A stretch of 64,000 nucleotides of DNA from Oncomelania hupensis (GCA_036898135.1 CM072522.1:30681755-30745754); one strand, 5' to 3'. Shown: positions 1 to 11,004, numbered from the stretch's first letter. Translations and numbers: made by a program. The notes: a model not told the origin generated them from the letters alone.

Positions 1-508
1 CAAGACCATCAGGTTACATTCCAAGGTAAGACTGCTGCGCTCCCTTGTCATCTCCATCTTCCTATATGATTGCGAAACATGGACCCTCACAGCAGATCTA
101 CAACGAAGAATACAAAGCATGGGGATGAGGTGCTACAGAAGACTTCTGGGCATTTCCTATACCCAGCACATCACCAACGACGAAGTCCGACAGACCATCA
201 CACAAGCCATTGGACAACACGATGACCTGCTCACAGTGGTGAAAAAACGGAAGCTCCGATGGTATGGCCACGTTACCAGATCATCAGGTCTTGCAAAGAC
301 CATCCTGCAAGCACAGAGCAAGGAGGTAGAAGAAGAGGGAGACCAAAAAAGAGGTGGGAGGACAACATTCGAGAATGACTGGTTTGACAATGAGCGAAAC
401 AATCAGGGTTTCTGAGGGCAGGGAAAGATGGATTACGCTGGTTAAACGATCATCTGTGGTGCCCCTACGACCTCCGAGTTAGGGGATATGATAGGATAGG
501 TATTAATG
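1..508 (+). mobile_element. RTE-like LINE, 3' end fragment (copy A)
   Basis: The reading frame at about 119-415 encodes the C-terminal part of an endonuclease/reverse-transcriptase LINE protein (MRCYRRLLGISYTQHITND, then RKLRWYGHVTRSSGLAKTIL). The same sequence recurs in copies C, E, F and G in this window. The frame is disrupted near its end, where the usual GRPKKRWEDNI motif is garbled. The element ends in a short GATAGGATAGG tail at about 490-508, and the same tail type ends copies C and E. It is probably cut by the left window edge. RTE-like is inferred from overall architecture and tail type; another AP-endonuclease LINE clade is possible. Confidence 0.8.
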
Positions 509-1112
509 TATGTATTATTATTATTACTGTGATTATTTGAGAAAGGAGATGTAGCAGATCTTGACTTGGAACTGTATGTGTGTGTTTTATTGTTCGTCAT
601 GGTGTTTATTTTACGTCATTGTAGGAAGTGTGACGTAGGAAGAAAGAAATCGAAGAAAAATAAAAAAAAAAAACGAATCAGTTAGCAAGCTGCCGTCTTC
701 ACGGTCTTTTACAGTTTGAATGCATATCTTCCACAGTCCCAAGAACATGTATCATTTTATTTAAAAAAAAAATATTGTTACGTATTTATATTGACAGTTG
801 TCCATAGATTAATCTTAAATGTATTTGTTCAATCAGCATGCCCGTTATAAAAATATATTTATATATATAGTGAATACGAGTCGCATAACCGTTTTTTGAC
901 GACATATGTCACAGACAGGGTGTTGTGGCAACCTGTTTGTTTCTCAAATTTCTCGAGGTGTAATATATATATATTTAATATTGACCCATATTTATAATCA
1001 CAGATGTGCATTTAACAGTCTGACATCAAATTTGACTTTATATGACCAGTAGAAATAGGTGTTGCCAAAAAACGGTGCCAGAACACATGTCGCGGTAAAC
1101 CATGTATTATGC
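509..1112. other. AT-rich spacer, no gene seen
   Basis: AT-rich DNA with short poly-A and TA runs. No coding frame or repeat family was recognised. Confidence 0.5.
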
Positions 1113-2210
<1,098 letters not shown>

Positions 2211-2531
2211 CAATTGCAGGAAGAGAAAGTCAACATATTTCTCACACCAACAACAGTCATCAGATTGTCAGAGGCAAAGTAGATGAGACTGGCAGCAAGT
2301 TAGAGATGAAGGAAGAATCACAAAGCAAGACAGTACCTGACAGTGACAAGATGGAGTCACAAGACCCGGTGTTGTTTAAAGTCAAGACGGAGCCTGACGG
2401 TGACATGATGGAACCACAAGACCCAGTCTTGTTTAAAGTCAAGACAGAACCTGACAGTGACATGATGGAACCACAAGACCCAGTGTTGTTTAAAGTGAAG
2501 ACAGAGCCTAACAGTGACATGGAGGAATGTG
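2211..2531 (+). CDS. ZNF gene 1, exon A (acidic SUMO-motif exon)
   Basis: An acceptor TTTGTTTAG ends at 2210 and a donor GTATGT starts at 2532. The exon enters and leaves in phase 1, as in genes 3 and 4. It encodes an acidic segment with three tandem copies of a 19-residue unit containing DPVLFKVKTEPDSD. Each carries V-K-T-E, which matches the SUMO acceptor consensus (hydrophobic-K-x-E). An extra M-K-E-E precedes them. The function is inferred: such exons usually form a regulatory N-terminus before the finger array. The upstream start exon is not in view, so the gene is 5' partial. An S1 insertion lies 53 bases after the donor. Confidence 0.72.
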
Positions 2532-2584
2532 GTATGTATGTTAGTGTATTGCAGTTATATTTGTCACGTTATTAACTATACTGT

Positions 2585-3160
2585 ACCCCCGTTGGGGTGC
2601 CGGGGGCTTCAGTATAAATAGTATCCCCACTTTCTGGAAATTTAGTGCTTTAAATTCACTCTGTCGCTGTCTTTCTCATTTGCTCTTTCTCATTCCTGTT
2701 CTTTTCTATCAATCTGCTATACTATCGTCTTCTTCGCTCGACCAGTCTCCTACCTTTTTTCTTGAAAACTCTTCCGGGACAAGACTCCTTGTTTGTGTAT
2801 GAGGTCTGTTGGATCAGCTTGGGAATATTGGACGCTTTCTGCCAGGTGGTCACTAGGGCTTCCTATGATGTTATTATTTAGCAATGTAGGCATTTTATAT
2901 GTATGTGTTTTGTTGATAATTTGTAATGATGTTTGTATTCTATTTTGTTTTTGTAAAGGGGGGTTCGATAAGTTGGGGTGAAGCCTCAGCCGTCCCCTGC
3001 GTGGGATGTCTTTATTGTAAAGTGACTGGCTGGTGGAGAGCTTTCGGTTTTACCACTAGGGTTGTTTCAGCAGATCTTTTATGCGGATCGGGGGTTGTCC
3101 GGTCCTGATTTGGCTCGGAAGAGTCCGCTGGACCTAAAGCAATAATAATGTAATGTAATG
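2585..3160 (+). mobile_element. S1 SINE-like repeat, copy 1 (short form, TAATG tail)
   Basis: Full short-form copy starting ACCCCCGTTGGGGTGCC and ending in an AATGTAATG-type tail. It is flanked by a perfect 12-bp target-site duplication TAACTATACTGT at 2573-2584 and 3161-3172. It sits in gene 1 intron A-B. The paralogous intron of pseudogene 2 (about 13020-13100) lacks it. Confidence 0.9.
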
Positions 3161-3424
3161 TAACTATACTGTGTTTGTAGCTGAGCTGCTTGGGAATGTT
3201 TAGGCCATGAACTTTCATTGTAGAGTTATGTTCCTCATAGGGTTCATCTTTATGATTGATAATATAATACAATCAATACAATGCAAAACAACTGTTCATC
3301 TCAGGTTGAGCAATAACAACTAGTGGCAGCAACATTGGGACATCAAGAGTGTCATGTTACATGTATACAACAATCACAGTTAATAATAAAAGTATGATTA
3401 CATTGCATGCTGTCAACTTATTCA

Positions 3425-3538
3425 TGAGTTCTTTATTAGTATATTATAATCTGCACCAAATTGAATAACACTGCTGTCAACTTATTCATGTTATTTATTA
3501 GAATATTACAATCGGCACCAAATTGAATAACACACACA

Positions 3539-3609
<71 letters not shown>

Positions 3610-3795
3610 TTACTATTCTCTCGCTGCGTATGGAACTTGTTTTGCTTATTGAAAGTTCATATGAAAACGGCGAACAAGATGAACATTAAATGAAATGTTT
3701 TGATATTGAATTTTATATATATATATTTTTTTATTAGTTAATTACAGTCTGCACCAAAATATCACAGGTTCAATAACACACTCTCTATCTCTCTG

Positions 3796-3846
<51 letters not shown>

Positions 3847-4030
3847 CTCTCTCTCTGTCTCTGTCTGTCTCTCTGTCTCGCTCTCGCTCTTGCTCTCTCT
3901 CTCGCTCTTGCTCTCTCTCTCTCTCTCTTTCTCTCTCTCTGAGTATGGAACTTGTTTTGCTAATTGCAAATTGATACGAAAACGGCAAACATGATGAACA
4001 TTAAATGAAATGTTTTGATATTGATTTTTG
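3425..4030. repeat. About 295-bp tandem duplication with CT arrays
   Basis: Two diverged units each run from a GCACCAAA...AATAACAC segment through a long (CT)n array (3541-3604; mixed CT/CTGT 3781-3945) to GTATGGAACTTGTTTTGC and AAATGAAATGTTTTGATATTGA. The first unit has its own 60-70 bp duplication upstream (CTGTCAACTTATTCATG twice, about 3411 and 3476). The long minus-strand Glu/Arg-rich frame is an artefact of the CT array. Confidence 0.85.
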
Positions 4031-4049
4031 TTGTTGTAAATTTTTTGTT

Positions 4050-4376
4050 TGTTTGACTCTTTGTTTATTTTTATTGGGAAATTCTTGGCTGCCTTCCCTG
4101 GGGAAGGCGTAGTTGCAGTCTGTGTGACGCATAAGCCCAACCTACCTAATATTAATGTGTTTTTGAATTTAATTCTTTGAAAATTTTGGTGAGCAAGCCA
4201 GAGTACCTGGGGAAACCCCCAAGATGCTGCCCAAGTCGACAGTAAATATTTGTTGAAACATAACGCCCAGAATCTGGATCGATCCCACACCTGTCAGGGG
4301 CCATTGGTTTCTGGCCTGTGGACAAGGCAAGTTATTCCGGCCTTAGACCACTCGGCACTCGGCCACAACACTCGCA
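4050..4376 (-). mobile_element. tRNA-derived SINE (Leu/Ser-like head)
   Basis: On the minus strand the head reads TTGTGGCCGAG, then TGGTCTAAGGC, like the A-box region of a tRNA-Leu/Ser. A B-box-like GGATCGATCC lies at 4276-4285. An extra 7-bp TGCCGAG is duplicated inside the head. The body contains GGGGGTTTCCCCAGGTAC, of the kind seen in molluscan SINEs. It cannot fold as a functional tRNA gene and has a non-tRNA body. Boundaries are approximate. Confidence 0.6.
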
Positions 4377-4819
4377 ATGTTAATATGTATGCATGCGCAG
4401 GCACTGTTCACAGCAAAGCTTAAATTTTGGTACCTCTAAAGTGTGGCCAAAACTAACAATGAGTTATTAACACTGTGAATTACCGGTATCTCTGTGAATT
4501 ACACAGAACACGTGTTAATTACCATTATCACTGATACCTGGAACTGCAGGTTTTGGCGCTAGTATGGCGCCAAAGCCCGATTTAAGCATGATCACGCAAA
4601 AATTGTAATTATCAAGTAAAAATTGTAATTATCAAATAAAAATTGTAATTATTATTTGATAATTACAATTTTCGTTTTTGGTGCATTTCTAGGTATATTG
4701 CTAAAACTAAAAGTGAAAATTGAACAGGGTCACGAGAAGATATTTGTAATTTTTCAGTGATAATTGTACATATCCCTTGATACATAATTATCCCATGATA
4801 CTTGTAATTATCCCATGAT
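4377..4819. other. AT-rich repeat tract (AATTGTAATTATC units)
   Basis: No gene. About 20-bp units of the type AAAAATTGTAATTATCAA are repeated at 4595-4650 and then mirrored (TTTGATAATTACAATTTT), giving a hairpin-forming block. Related TTGTAATTATCCCATGATA units at about 4780-4820 continue beyond the hAT element at 6063-6100, so the hAT element landed inside this repeat. Confidence 0.7.
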
Positions 4820-6062
4820 CAGAGGTGCTAACCCTTACGATTTCGCCATAAGATCTTACGGTCAAATTTATATCTTACGGTCTTAGGGTCAAACTGAAAA
4901 TTTTCCGGCGAAGAAGTTATACAAATTGTACAGTTTGGGAACATCGCATTGACGCAAAAATTTTGTGAAAACTGTGTTAAGTTGCACAAGGCTAGTATAG
5001 AACAAGCAGCTAGTAAAGCTAGTAGCCAATGACATCGAGCTTTACGTTAGTATAATCAACCGTGCCTGTTCATTGGTTACCTAGCTTAGTAACCATTTGC
5101 AAATAACTTTTCTAGCTGCAATAGCGCCATCTAGATAGAAAATAGCGTTAAGTTCATATCTGGAAATGTAGTGACTTCACATCGATGAATTTGACATGTT
5201 TTTGGTTATCAATTAGCATACCAATAGTGCATTTTTATGCTGGTAATTTTTGCCCTCGGGATGAACTTTTTGGAGTGCTAGACTATCGGTTTTTGGTAAC
5301 TTATTTTGGTCTCGTGCTTTGTCATTCTGAACACATGGCAAAACAAGAATTGTGGAGACATGCAGAGGTTGCTTGTATTAGGTTGAGGGAGAATGCCCGA
5401 GTCTCGTCCTTAGACTATTTCATAGATAGCTTGCCATGCATGCTTCAAGAGGCGACCAGTTGAGATGAAGTTCATATTGAATTTCTGGACTACCAGGCAG
5501 AGACATCCCTACCATTGGAAGTGACCGAACAGCAGAATGCTGAGGAACAGTGGTAGGTGATGTCAAGACTGACACACAATGGAAGTCTCAGATTCAAGAA
5601 CCTAGCCAGGGTCATGCATGGAATCCTGCTGATTCCAGTGTCTAACTGTGCTTGTGAGCGCATTTTTTCCATGGTGAGGAAAAACAAGACTGACTTTAGA
5701 GGAACTATGCAGCCTAGCACTTTAAGTGCCCTCATGGTTCTGAAGTCTGGCAATTCTGATCCTTGCCACCAGACTCAGCTGTCTGACGACTTGTTGCAGA
5801 CCTGCAAGTCTGCAACTAAGATGTCCCAGCAGTAATCCCTTTTGCAGCTATGTACAGTGTATATATTTTATATATACTATTGATGAGTTTTTACTTTCTT
5901 TATTTTTTCAATATTCACTTTCATTTTGAGAACAAAAAAATATTGGCGAAACATTGCGTGTTCTTGAGCATGTGAAAAAAAAATCTTACTGACAAATGTT
6001 GGATTTTACTGACAAATTTACAAAATCTTACTGCGAAATCGTATAGGGGGTTGGCACCTCTG
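4820..6062 (+). mobile_element. hAT-type DNA transposon with terminal inverted repeats
   Basis: The left end CAGAGGTGCTAACCC is mirrored at the right end (reverse complement CAGAGGTGCCAACCC). Homology continues inward (TACGATTTCGC, then TAAGAT), giving imperfect inverted repeats of about 45 bp. Between them is a decayed hAT transposase. The flanks share CATGAT on both sides. The exact 8-bp duplication is obscured because the target is itself a tandem repeat. Confidence 0.85.
5323..5835 (+). pseudogene. hAT transposase C-terminal pseudogene
   Basis: One frame reads through two in-frame stops (TGA 5461-5463, TAG 5554-5556). The part after the second stop has the hAT C-terminal dimerisation signature: FKNLARVMHGILLIPVSN, then CERIFSMVRKNKTDFRG, then LSALMVLKSG. 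The N-terminal zinc finger and catalytic core are not recognisable, so the copy is non-autonomous. The family assignment rests on the dimerisation motif and the flanking inverted repeats. Confidence 0.8.
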
Positions 6063-6114
6063 CATGATACTTGTAATTATCCCATGATATTTGTAATTAT
6101 GAGGTTTTTTGGCT

Positions 6115-7130
6115 AGTAGGCTATCATCACCACCACAGGATACCCTCAAGGTACAATTCTCTCTTCAATATTGTTCACTTTATACACAAATGACTGTAAT
6201 GGTACTGACACCACCCCTCTTAAAAAATACTCTGATGATACAGCCCTTCAAGACCTTTCAAACTCTGATTCTGTTTACTTTCAGGAAGTTGCCCATTTCA
6301 CCACCTGGTGCAACGTGAATTACTTGGACCTAAATGTCAAAAAGACTAAAGAAATGCTTATAGATTTCCATAGAGGACTGGCTGTCATTCCGCATCTGAT
6401 GATTGATTGTGTGAAAGTTGAGCGTGTGAGTGAGTATAAATACCTTTGAACTGCACTGGATAACAAACTCACTTTTGATTCAAATACTGCTGTAATCCAC
6501 AAGAAATGTCAGTCAAGATTATACTGTCTACAGAAACTCCATTCCTTAGGCATCGGTCAGCATGTTTTGTGTACATTTTACAGATGTTTAATGGAATCTG
6601 TTTTAACGTTTGGCTTTTTCTGCTGGTATGGAGGTCTAAATGTGAAGAACAAGAATGTGCTTGACAGAGTGGTGAAAGTGTGCGGAAACGTGATTGGAGA
6701 GAAACAGAAGAGTCTGACTGAGTTGTATGAGTGCCGTGCAGTGCAAAAGGCTAAAGAGATTGCGAGAGACACCACACACGTCCTTGCAAAGCATTATACA
6801 CTTTTACCATCTGCTCGCAGTTTTCGAGTGCCTGAATTTTCCACTGTTAAAACAAAAATGCAGCTTTGTACCAAAATCGATCTAACTTCTGAATAAGTAT
6901 ACATAATGTGTGACGGTGTGTGTGGAGGTGTAGGTGGGTGTAATAAAAAGAGAGTGCTTTTATTTATACTATTTCTTTTAATAATTTAATCACTTGTGGT
7001 GCTAATTTGTGCAATGACAGCCGTTATGTAGGTGTGTAAAATATAAGTCCTCCCTTCTTTGCTTGTGTAGTTATCTCTGTGATACAACTTATGTTAATCT
7101 GATAAATAAAATTTGATACAACAACAACAA
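6115..7130 (+). mobile_element. CR1/Rex1-like LINE fragment (RT C-terminal half)
   Basis: This is a 5'-truncated, decayed copy of the LINE seen intact at 51290-53632. It begins near the TGSPQGTVLS-equivalent region, retains YTNDCNGTD and KKYSDDTALQDL, and continues through ESVLTFGFFCWYGG to LLPSARSFRVPEFSTV. A frame break lies near 6120-6200 and a stop near 6446. The 3' UTR ends with a (CAA)n tail at about 7118-7130. Confidence 0.8.
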
Positions 7131-7424
7131 CCCTGTGATTAGAATTGATTTGTATGATATATACTTTTAAAAATACAATATGAATGTTCTTTTTCTTTAA
7201 TGTAATTAACTTTTTAACCTGTTATCTGTACATTACAATAAGCAAGAAGGAAAATGATATATGGATGTCCAGTAAAAATGTGAAGTGCCAACTATGTATG
7301 GCACAGGTGTTATTTTCTTTTATTGATTGAGGACATCTTTTAACTGCCTGCAAAACATGTCTTAATTTCTCAGAGTGAGATAATAAAGTTTTCTTGTATC
7401 TTGTATAAATACCATTATTTAAGG

Positions 7425-7549
7425 GATGGAGAAAACCCTTGTTGACCTGAAAAGTCTTGTGTTTACGTGTCATATAAGTTCATCTGCTGCAGTGTTTGAA
7501 CTTGTGACCTTTGGCACAGAAAACCAGAGACTACTGCTATTACCCACTC
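7425..7549 (-). mobile_element. tRNA-derived SINE, interrupted at its 5' end
   Basis: On the minus strand it reads GAGTGGGTAATAGCAGTAGT followed by a weak B-box-like TTCAAAC. It is the same SINE as at 14950-15122, in the same place relative to exon B of the paralogous gene 2. The SINE therefore predates the gene duplication. S1 copy 2 later inserted at its 5' end. Confidence 0.6.
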
Positions 7550-7560
7550 ATTCATGATAT

Positions 7561-8141
7561 CCCCGTTGGGGTGCCGGGGGTTTCAGTATAAATAGTATCC
7601 CCACTTTGTGGAAATTTAGTGCTTTAAATTCCCACTGTCGCTGTCTTTCTCATTTGCTCTTTCTCATTCCTGCTCTGTTCTATCAATCTGCTATACTATC
7701 GTCTTCTTCGCTAGACCAGTCTCCTACCTTTTTTCTTGAAAACTCTTCCGGGACAAGACTCCTTGTTTGTGTATGAGGTCTGTTGGATCAGCTTGGGAAT
7801 ATTGGACGCTTTCTGCCAGGTGGTCACTAGGGCTTCCTATGATGTTATTATTTAGCAATGTAGGCATTTTATATGTATGTGTTTTATTGATAATTTATAA
7901 TGATGTTTGTATTCTATTTTGTTTTTGTAAACGGGGGTTCGATAAGTTGGGGTGAAGCCTCAGCCGTCCCCTGCGTGGGATTTCTTTATTGTAAAGTGAC
8001 TGGCTGGTGGAGAGCTTTCGGTTTTCCCACGAGGGTTGTTTCAGCAGATCTTTTATGCGGATTGGGGGTTGTCCGGTCCTGATTTGGCTCGGAAGAGTCC
8101 GCTTGACCTAAAGCAATAATAATGTAATGTAATGTAATGTA
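7561..8141 (+). mobile_element. S1 repeat, copy 2 (short form, TAATG tail)
   Basis: Full short-form S1 with an AATGTAATG-type tail and a perfect 11-bp target-site duplication ATTCATGATAT at 7550-7560 and 8142-8152. The paralogous site in pseudogene 2 (about 15110-15145) is empty, which confirms insertion after duplication. It lies 34 bases upstream of exon B of gene 1. Confidence 0.92.
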
Positions 8142-8175
8142 ATTCATGATATATTTGTTGATTTCTTTGTTACAG

Positions 8176-8213
8176 AAAGCAGTGAACCATTAGAAACAAA
8201 GATGAAGTCTGAG
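8176..8213 (+). CDS. ZNF gene 1, exon B
   Basis: A 38-base exon between acceptor TTTGTTACAG (ending 8175) and donor GTAATA. It enters in phase 1 and leaves in phase 0. It encodes ESSEPLETKMKSE, whose MKSE again fits a SUMO-type motif. Homologous exons are at 15146 (decayed), 27494-27573 and 40118-40200; those of genes 3 and 4 are about 42-45 bases longer, so part of the exon has been lost here. Confidence 0.65.
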
Positions 8214-8562
8214 GTAATAATCCAAGTTGACATTTTTTTACAATTCCAAATGTACTAGTACTAGTAGTTGTAATATAATACTTTTTCTCAATTAATTTGA
8301 TTAATTGATGATGATATGTTACTCGTTTTACACATTATATACATTAGAGCAAAGTACATTGTTGTGCTGTAATGAGTTACAAGTGCATTTGGGTGATGTC
8401 TGTTAATTCAGGAAATGTTCAGCACACAAGTGACTGTAGTTTGTCTGCAGTCTCACTTTCTTAGTGATGAAGTAGGAAGTTACATTGGCATACATTGGTA
8501 ATTTCCTATTTCATCTTTCAACACTTTGTAGTCAGTGCAAATTGTCAGTCTTGTTTGTGCAG

Positions 8563-10956
8563 ATTTCCACTGCATGCGATACACAACCAGAGAGTCCATT
8601 GCTTGCTGTCAACTCCACAGTCCCACAATCGTCAGCTGTCAAGTTCTCTTCTGCCTCAGATACTCCCCACAGTGATGTTAGTGTCAAGTTCTCTTCTGCC
8701 TCAGATACTCCCCACAGTGATGTTAGTGTCAAGTTCTCTTCTGCCTCAGATACTCCCCACAGTGATGTTAGTGTCAAGTTCTCTTCTGCCTCAGATACTC
8801 CCCACAGTGATGTTAGTGTCAAGTTCTCTTCTGCCTCAGATACTCCCCACGGTGATGTTAGTGTCAAGTTCTCTTCTGCCTCAGATACTCCCCACAGTGA
8901 TGTTAGTGTCAAGTTCTCTTCTGCCTCAGATACTCCCCACGGTGATGTTAGTGTCAAGTTCTCTTCTGCCTCAGATACTCCCCACAGTGATGTTAGTGTC
9001 AGAGAACAAGAGAGAGGAACCAAGAGGAAACAGCAACAGAAGACTAGAGAACGAAAGAGACCTACGTGTGATGTTTGTTATAAAACTTTCCAATGGGAGA
9101 GCAGTTTGAAGCAGCACATGTTGATACATACAGGAGATAAACATCATGTGTGTGATGTTTGTAATAAAGCTTTCACACTGGCTAGCTGTTTGAAGCTACA
9201 CATGTTGATACATACAAGAGAGAAAAAGCATGTTTGTGACATTTGTAATAAATCTTTTACTCTTGCTTACAATTTAAAATGTCATATGGTTACACATACA
9301 GGAGAGAAAAATCATGTGTGTGATGTTTGTAATAAGGCATTTACTCGGGCTGCCTATTTGAAGCTGCATAAGCTTAGACATACAGGAGAGAAAAATCATG
9401 TGTGTGATGTTTGTAATAAAGTGTTTATTCAGGCTCGTGAGTTGAAGGTACATAAGCTTACACACACAGGAGAGAGAAATCATGTGTGTGATGTTTGTAA
9501 TAAAGCTTTTATTCGGCCTTACGATGTGACGATACATAAGCGTACTCATACAGGAAAGCTTTTCAATACAGGAGAGAAAAATCATGTGTGTGATGTTTGT
9601 AATAAAGCCTTCACTCGGGCTACCCATTTGAAGCTGCATAAGCTTACACATACAGGAGAGAGAAATCATGTGTGTGATGTTTGTAATAAGGCATTCACTC
9701 GGGCTGGCAATTTGAAGATGCATAAACTTACGCATACAGAAAAGAAAAATCACGTGTGTGATGTTTGTAATAAAGGTTTCATACGGGTTGGCCGTTTGAA
9801 GGTCCATAAACTTACACATACACGAGAGAAAAATCATGTGTGTGATGTTTGTAATAAAGGTTTCATTCGGGATGGCCGTTTGAAGGTCCATAAACTTACA
9901 CATACACAAGAGAAAAATCATGTGTGTGATGTTTGTAATCAAGTTTTTATTCAGGCTTACGATATGAAGGTACATAAACTTACACATACAGGAGAGAGAA
10001 ATCATGTGTGTGATGTTTGTAATAAAGCATTCACTCGGGCTGCCTATTTGAAGCTGCATAAGCTTAGACATACAGGAGAGAGAAATCATGTGTGTGATGT
10101 TTGTAATAAAGCATTCACTCGGGCTGCCTATTTGAAGCTGCATAAGCTTAGACATACAGGAGAGAAAAATCATGTGTGTGATGTTTGTAATAAAGTGTTT
10201 ATTCAGGCTGGTGAGTTGAAGGTACATAAGCTTACACACACAGGAGAGAGGAATCATGTGTGTGATGTTTGTAATAAATCTTTTATTCGGCCTTACGATG
10301 TGACGATACATAAGCGTACTCATACAGGAAGGCTTTTCTATACAGGAGAGAAAAATCATGTGTGTGATGTTTGTAATAAAGCCTTCACTCGGGCTACCCA
10401 TTTGAAGCTGCATAAGCTTACACATACAGGAGAGAGAAATCATGTGTGTGATGTTTGTAATAAAGCATTCACTCGGGCTGGCAATTTGAAGGTCCATAAA
10501 CTTACACATACAGAAAAGAAAAATCACGTGTGTGATGTTTGTAATAAAGGTTTCATACGAGCTGGCCGTTTGAAGGTCCATAAACTTACACATACAGGAG
10601 AGAAAAATCATGTGTGTGATGTTTGTAATCAAGTTTTTATTCAGGCTTACGATATGAAGGTGCATAAACTTACACATACAGGAGAGAAAAATCATGTGTG
10701 TGATGTTTGTAATCAAGCGTTTATTCAGGCTGGTGAGTTGAAGGTACACAAGCTTACACATACAGGAGAGAGAAATCATGTGTGTGATGTTTGTAATAAA
10801 GCATTCACTCGGGCTGGCAATTTGAAGATGCATAAACTTATACATACAGGAGAGAGAAATCATGTGTGTGATGTTTGTAATAAAGCATTCACTCGGGCTG
10901 GCAATTTGAAGGTTCATAAGCTTACACATACAGGAGAGCAAAAGTCATGTGTGTGA
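8563..10956 (+). CDS. ZNF gene 1, exon C: 22-finger C2H2 array
   Basis: The acceptor TTTGTGCAG ends at 8562 and the exon is entered in phase 0, exactly as in genes 3 and 4. It encodes 797 residues: about 25 residues shared with the paralogues, eight 15-residue repeats (VKFSSASDTPHSDVS), a basic Gln-rich linker, then 22 C2H2 fingers of the form H-V-C-D-V-C-N-K-x-F-x6-L-K-x-H-K-L-x-H joined by TGEKN/TGERN linkers. Two linkers carry an insertion (TGKLFNTGEKN, TGRLFYTGEKN), six residues longer than usual. Fingers 4-11 and 13-19 are near copies, showing a block duplication. It is likely a nuclear DNA-binding regulator; the target is unknown. The stop TGA at 10954-10956 falls inside a further decayed finger. 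Confidence 0.9.
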   Translation: MSTACDTQPESPLLAVNSTVPQSSAVKFSSASDTPHSDVSVKFSSASDTPHSDVSVKFSSASDTPHSDVSVKFSSASDTPHSDVSVKFSSASDTPHGDVSVKFSSASDTPHSDVSVKFSSASDTPHGDVSVKFSSASDTPHSDVSVREQERGTKRKQQQKTRERKRPTCDVCYKTFQWESSLKQHMLIHTGDKHHVCDVCNKAFTLASCLKLHMLIHTREKKHVCDICNKSFTLAYNLKCHMVTHTGEKNHVCDVCNKAFTRAAYLKLHKLRHTGEKNHVCDVCNKVFIQARELKVHKLTHTGERNHVCDVCNKAFIRPYDVTIHKRTHTGKLFNTGEKNHVCDVCNKAFTRATHLKLHKLTHTGERNHVCDVCNKAFTRAGNLKMHKLTHTEKKNHVCDVCNKGFIRVGRLKVHKLTHTREKNHVCDVCNKGFIRDGRLKVHKLTHTQEKNHVCDVCNQVFIQAYDMKVHKLTHTGERNHVCDVCNKAFTRAAYLKLHKLRHTGERNHVCDVCNKAFTRAAYLKLHKLRHTGEKNHVCDVCNKVFIQAGELKVHKLTHTGERNHVCDVCNKSFIRPYDVTIHKRTHTGRLFYTGEKNHVCDVCNKAFTRATHLKLHKLTHTGERNHVCDVCNKAFTRAGNLKVHKLTHTEKKNHVCDVCNKGFIRAGRLKVHKLTHTGEKNHVCDVCNQVFIQAYDMKVHKLTHTGEKNHVCDVCNQAFIQAGELKVHKLTHTGERNHVCDVCNKAFTRAGNLKMHKLIHTGERNHVCDVCNKAFTRAGNLKVHKLTHTGEQKSCV
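8638..8997 (+). repeat. 45-bp coding minisatellite, eight copies
   Basis: Eight head-to-tail 45-bp units encode VKFSSASDTPHSDVS (Ser to Gly in units 5 and 7). Genes 3 and 4 have a single copy (VKFSSASDTSHKDAS, VQFSSASDTSHSDVS). The expansion is therefore specific to gene 1 and preserves frame. The units are nearly identical at the DNA level, which suggests recent slippage or unequal exchange. Confidence 0.97.
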
Positions 10957-11004
10957 TGTTTTTAATGCGGTCATCTTTTGAGGAGGTCGTGCCACCCTAC
11001 CACA

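Noticed and set aside
2793..3108. Recurring 60-62 codon frames such as those containing SISWGEASAVPCVGCLYCK
   Set aside because: They occur in S1 copies and are broken by indels in several of them, with no recognisable domain; S1 behaves as a non-coding element.
3742..4290. Glu/Arg-rich 182-codon minus-strand frame
   Set aside because: Translation of CT arrays with no domain and no splice evidence.
8532..9109. Repetitive open frames in other frames across the 45-bp minisatellite
   Set aside because: A 45-bp unit keeps all frames open. Splice phase and homology with genes 3 and 4 select only the VKFSSASDTPHSDVS frame.
9064..10935. Regular 84-base periodicity resembling a repeat or CRISPR array
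   Set aside because: The period is 28 codons, one C2H2 finger plus linker. No spacers and no prokaryotic context.
9274..10941. 555-codon open frame on the minus strand
   Set aside because: It is the antisense shadow of the gene 1 finger array; its periodic FITNITHMI units mirror the finger linkers.
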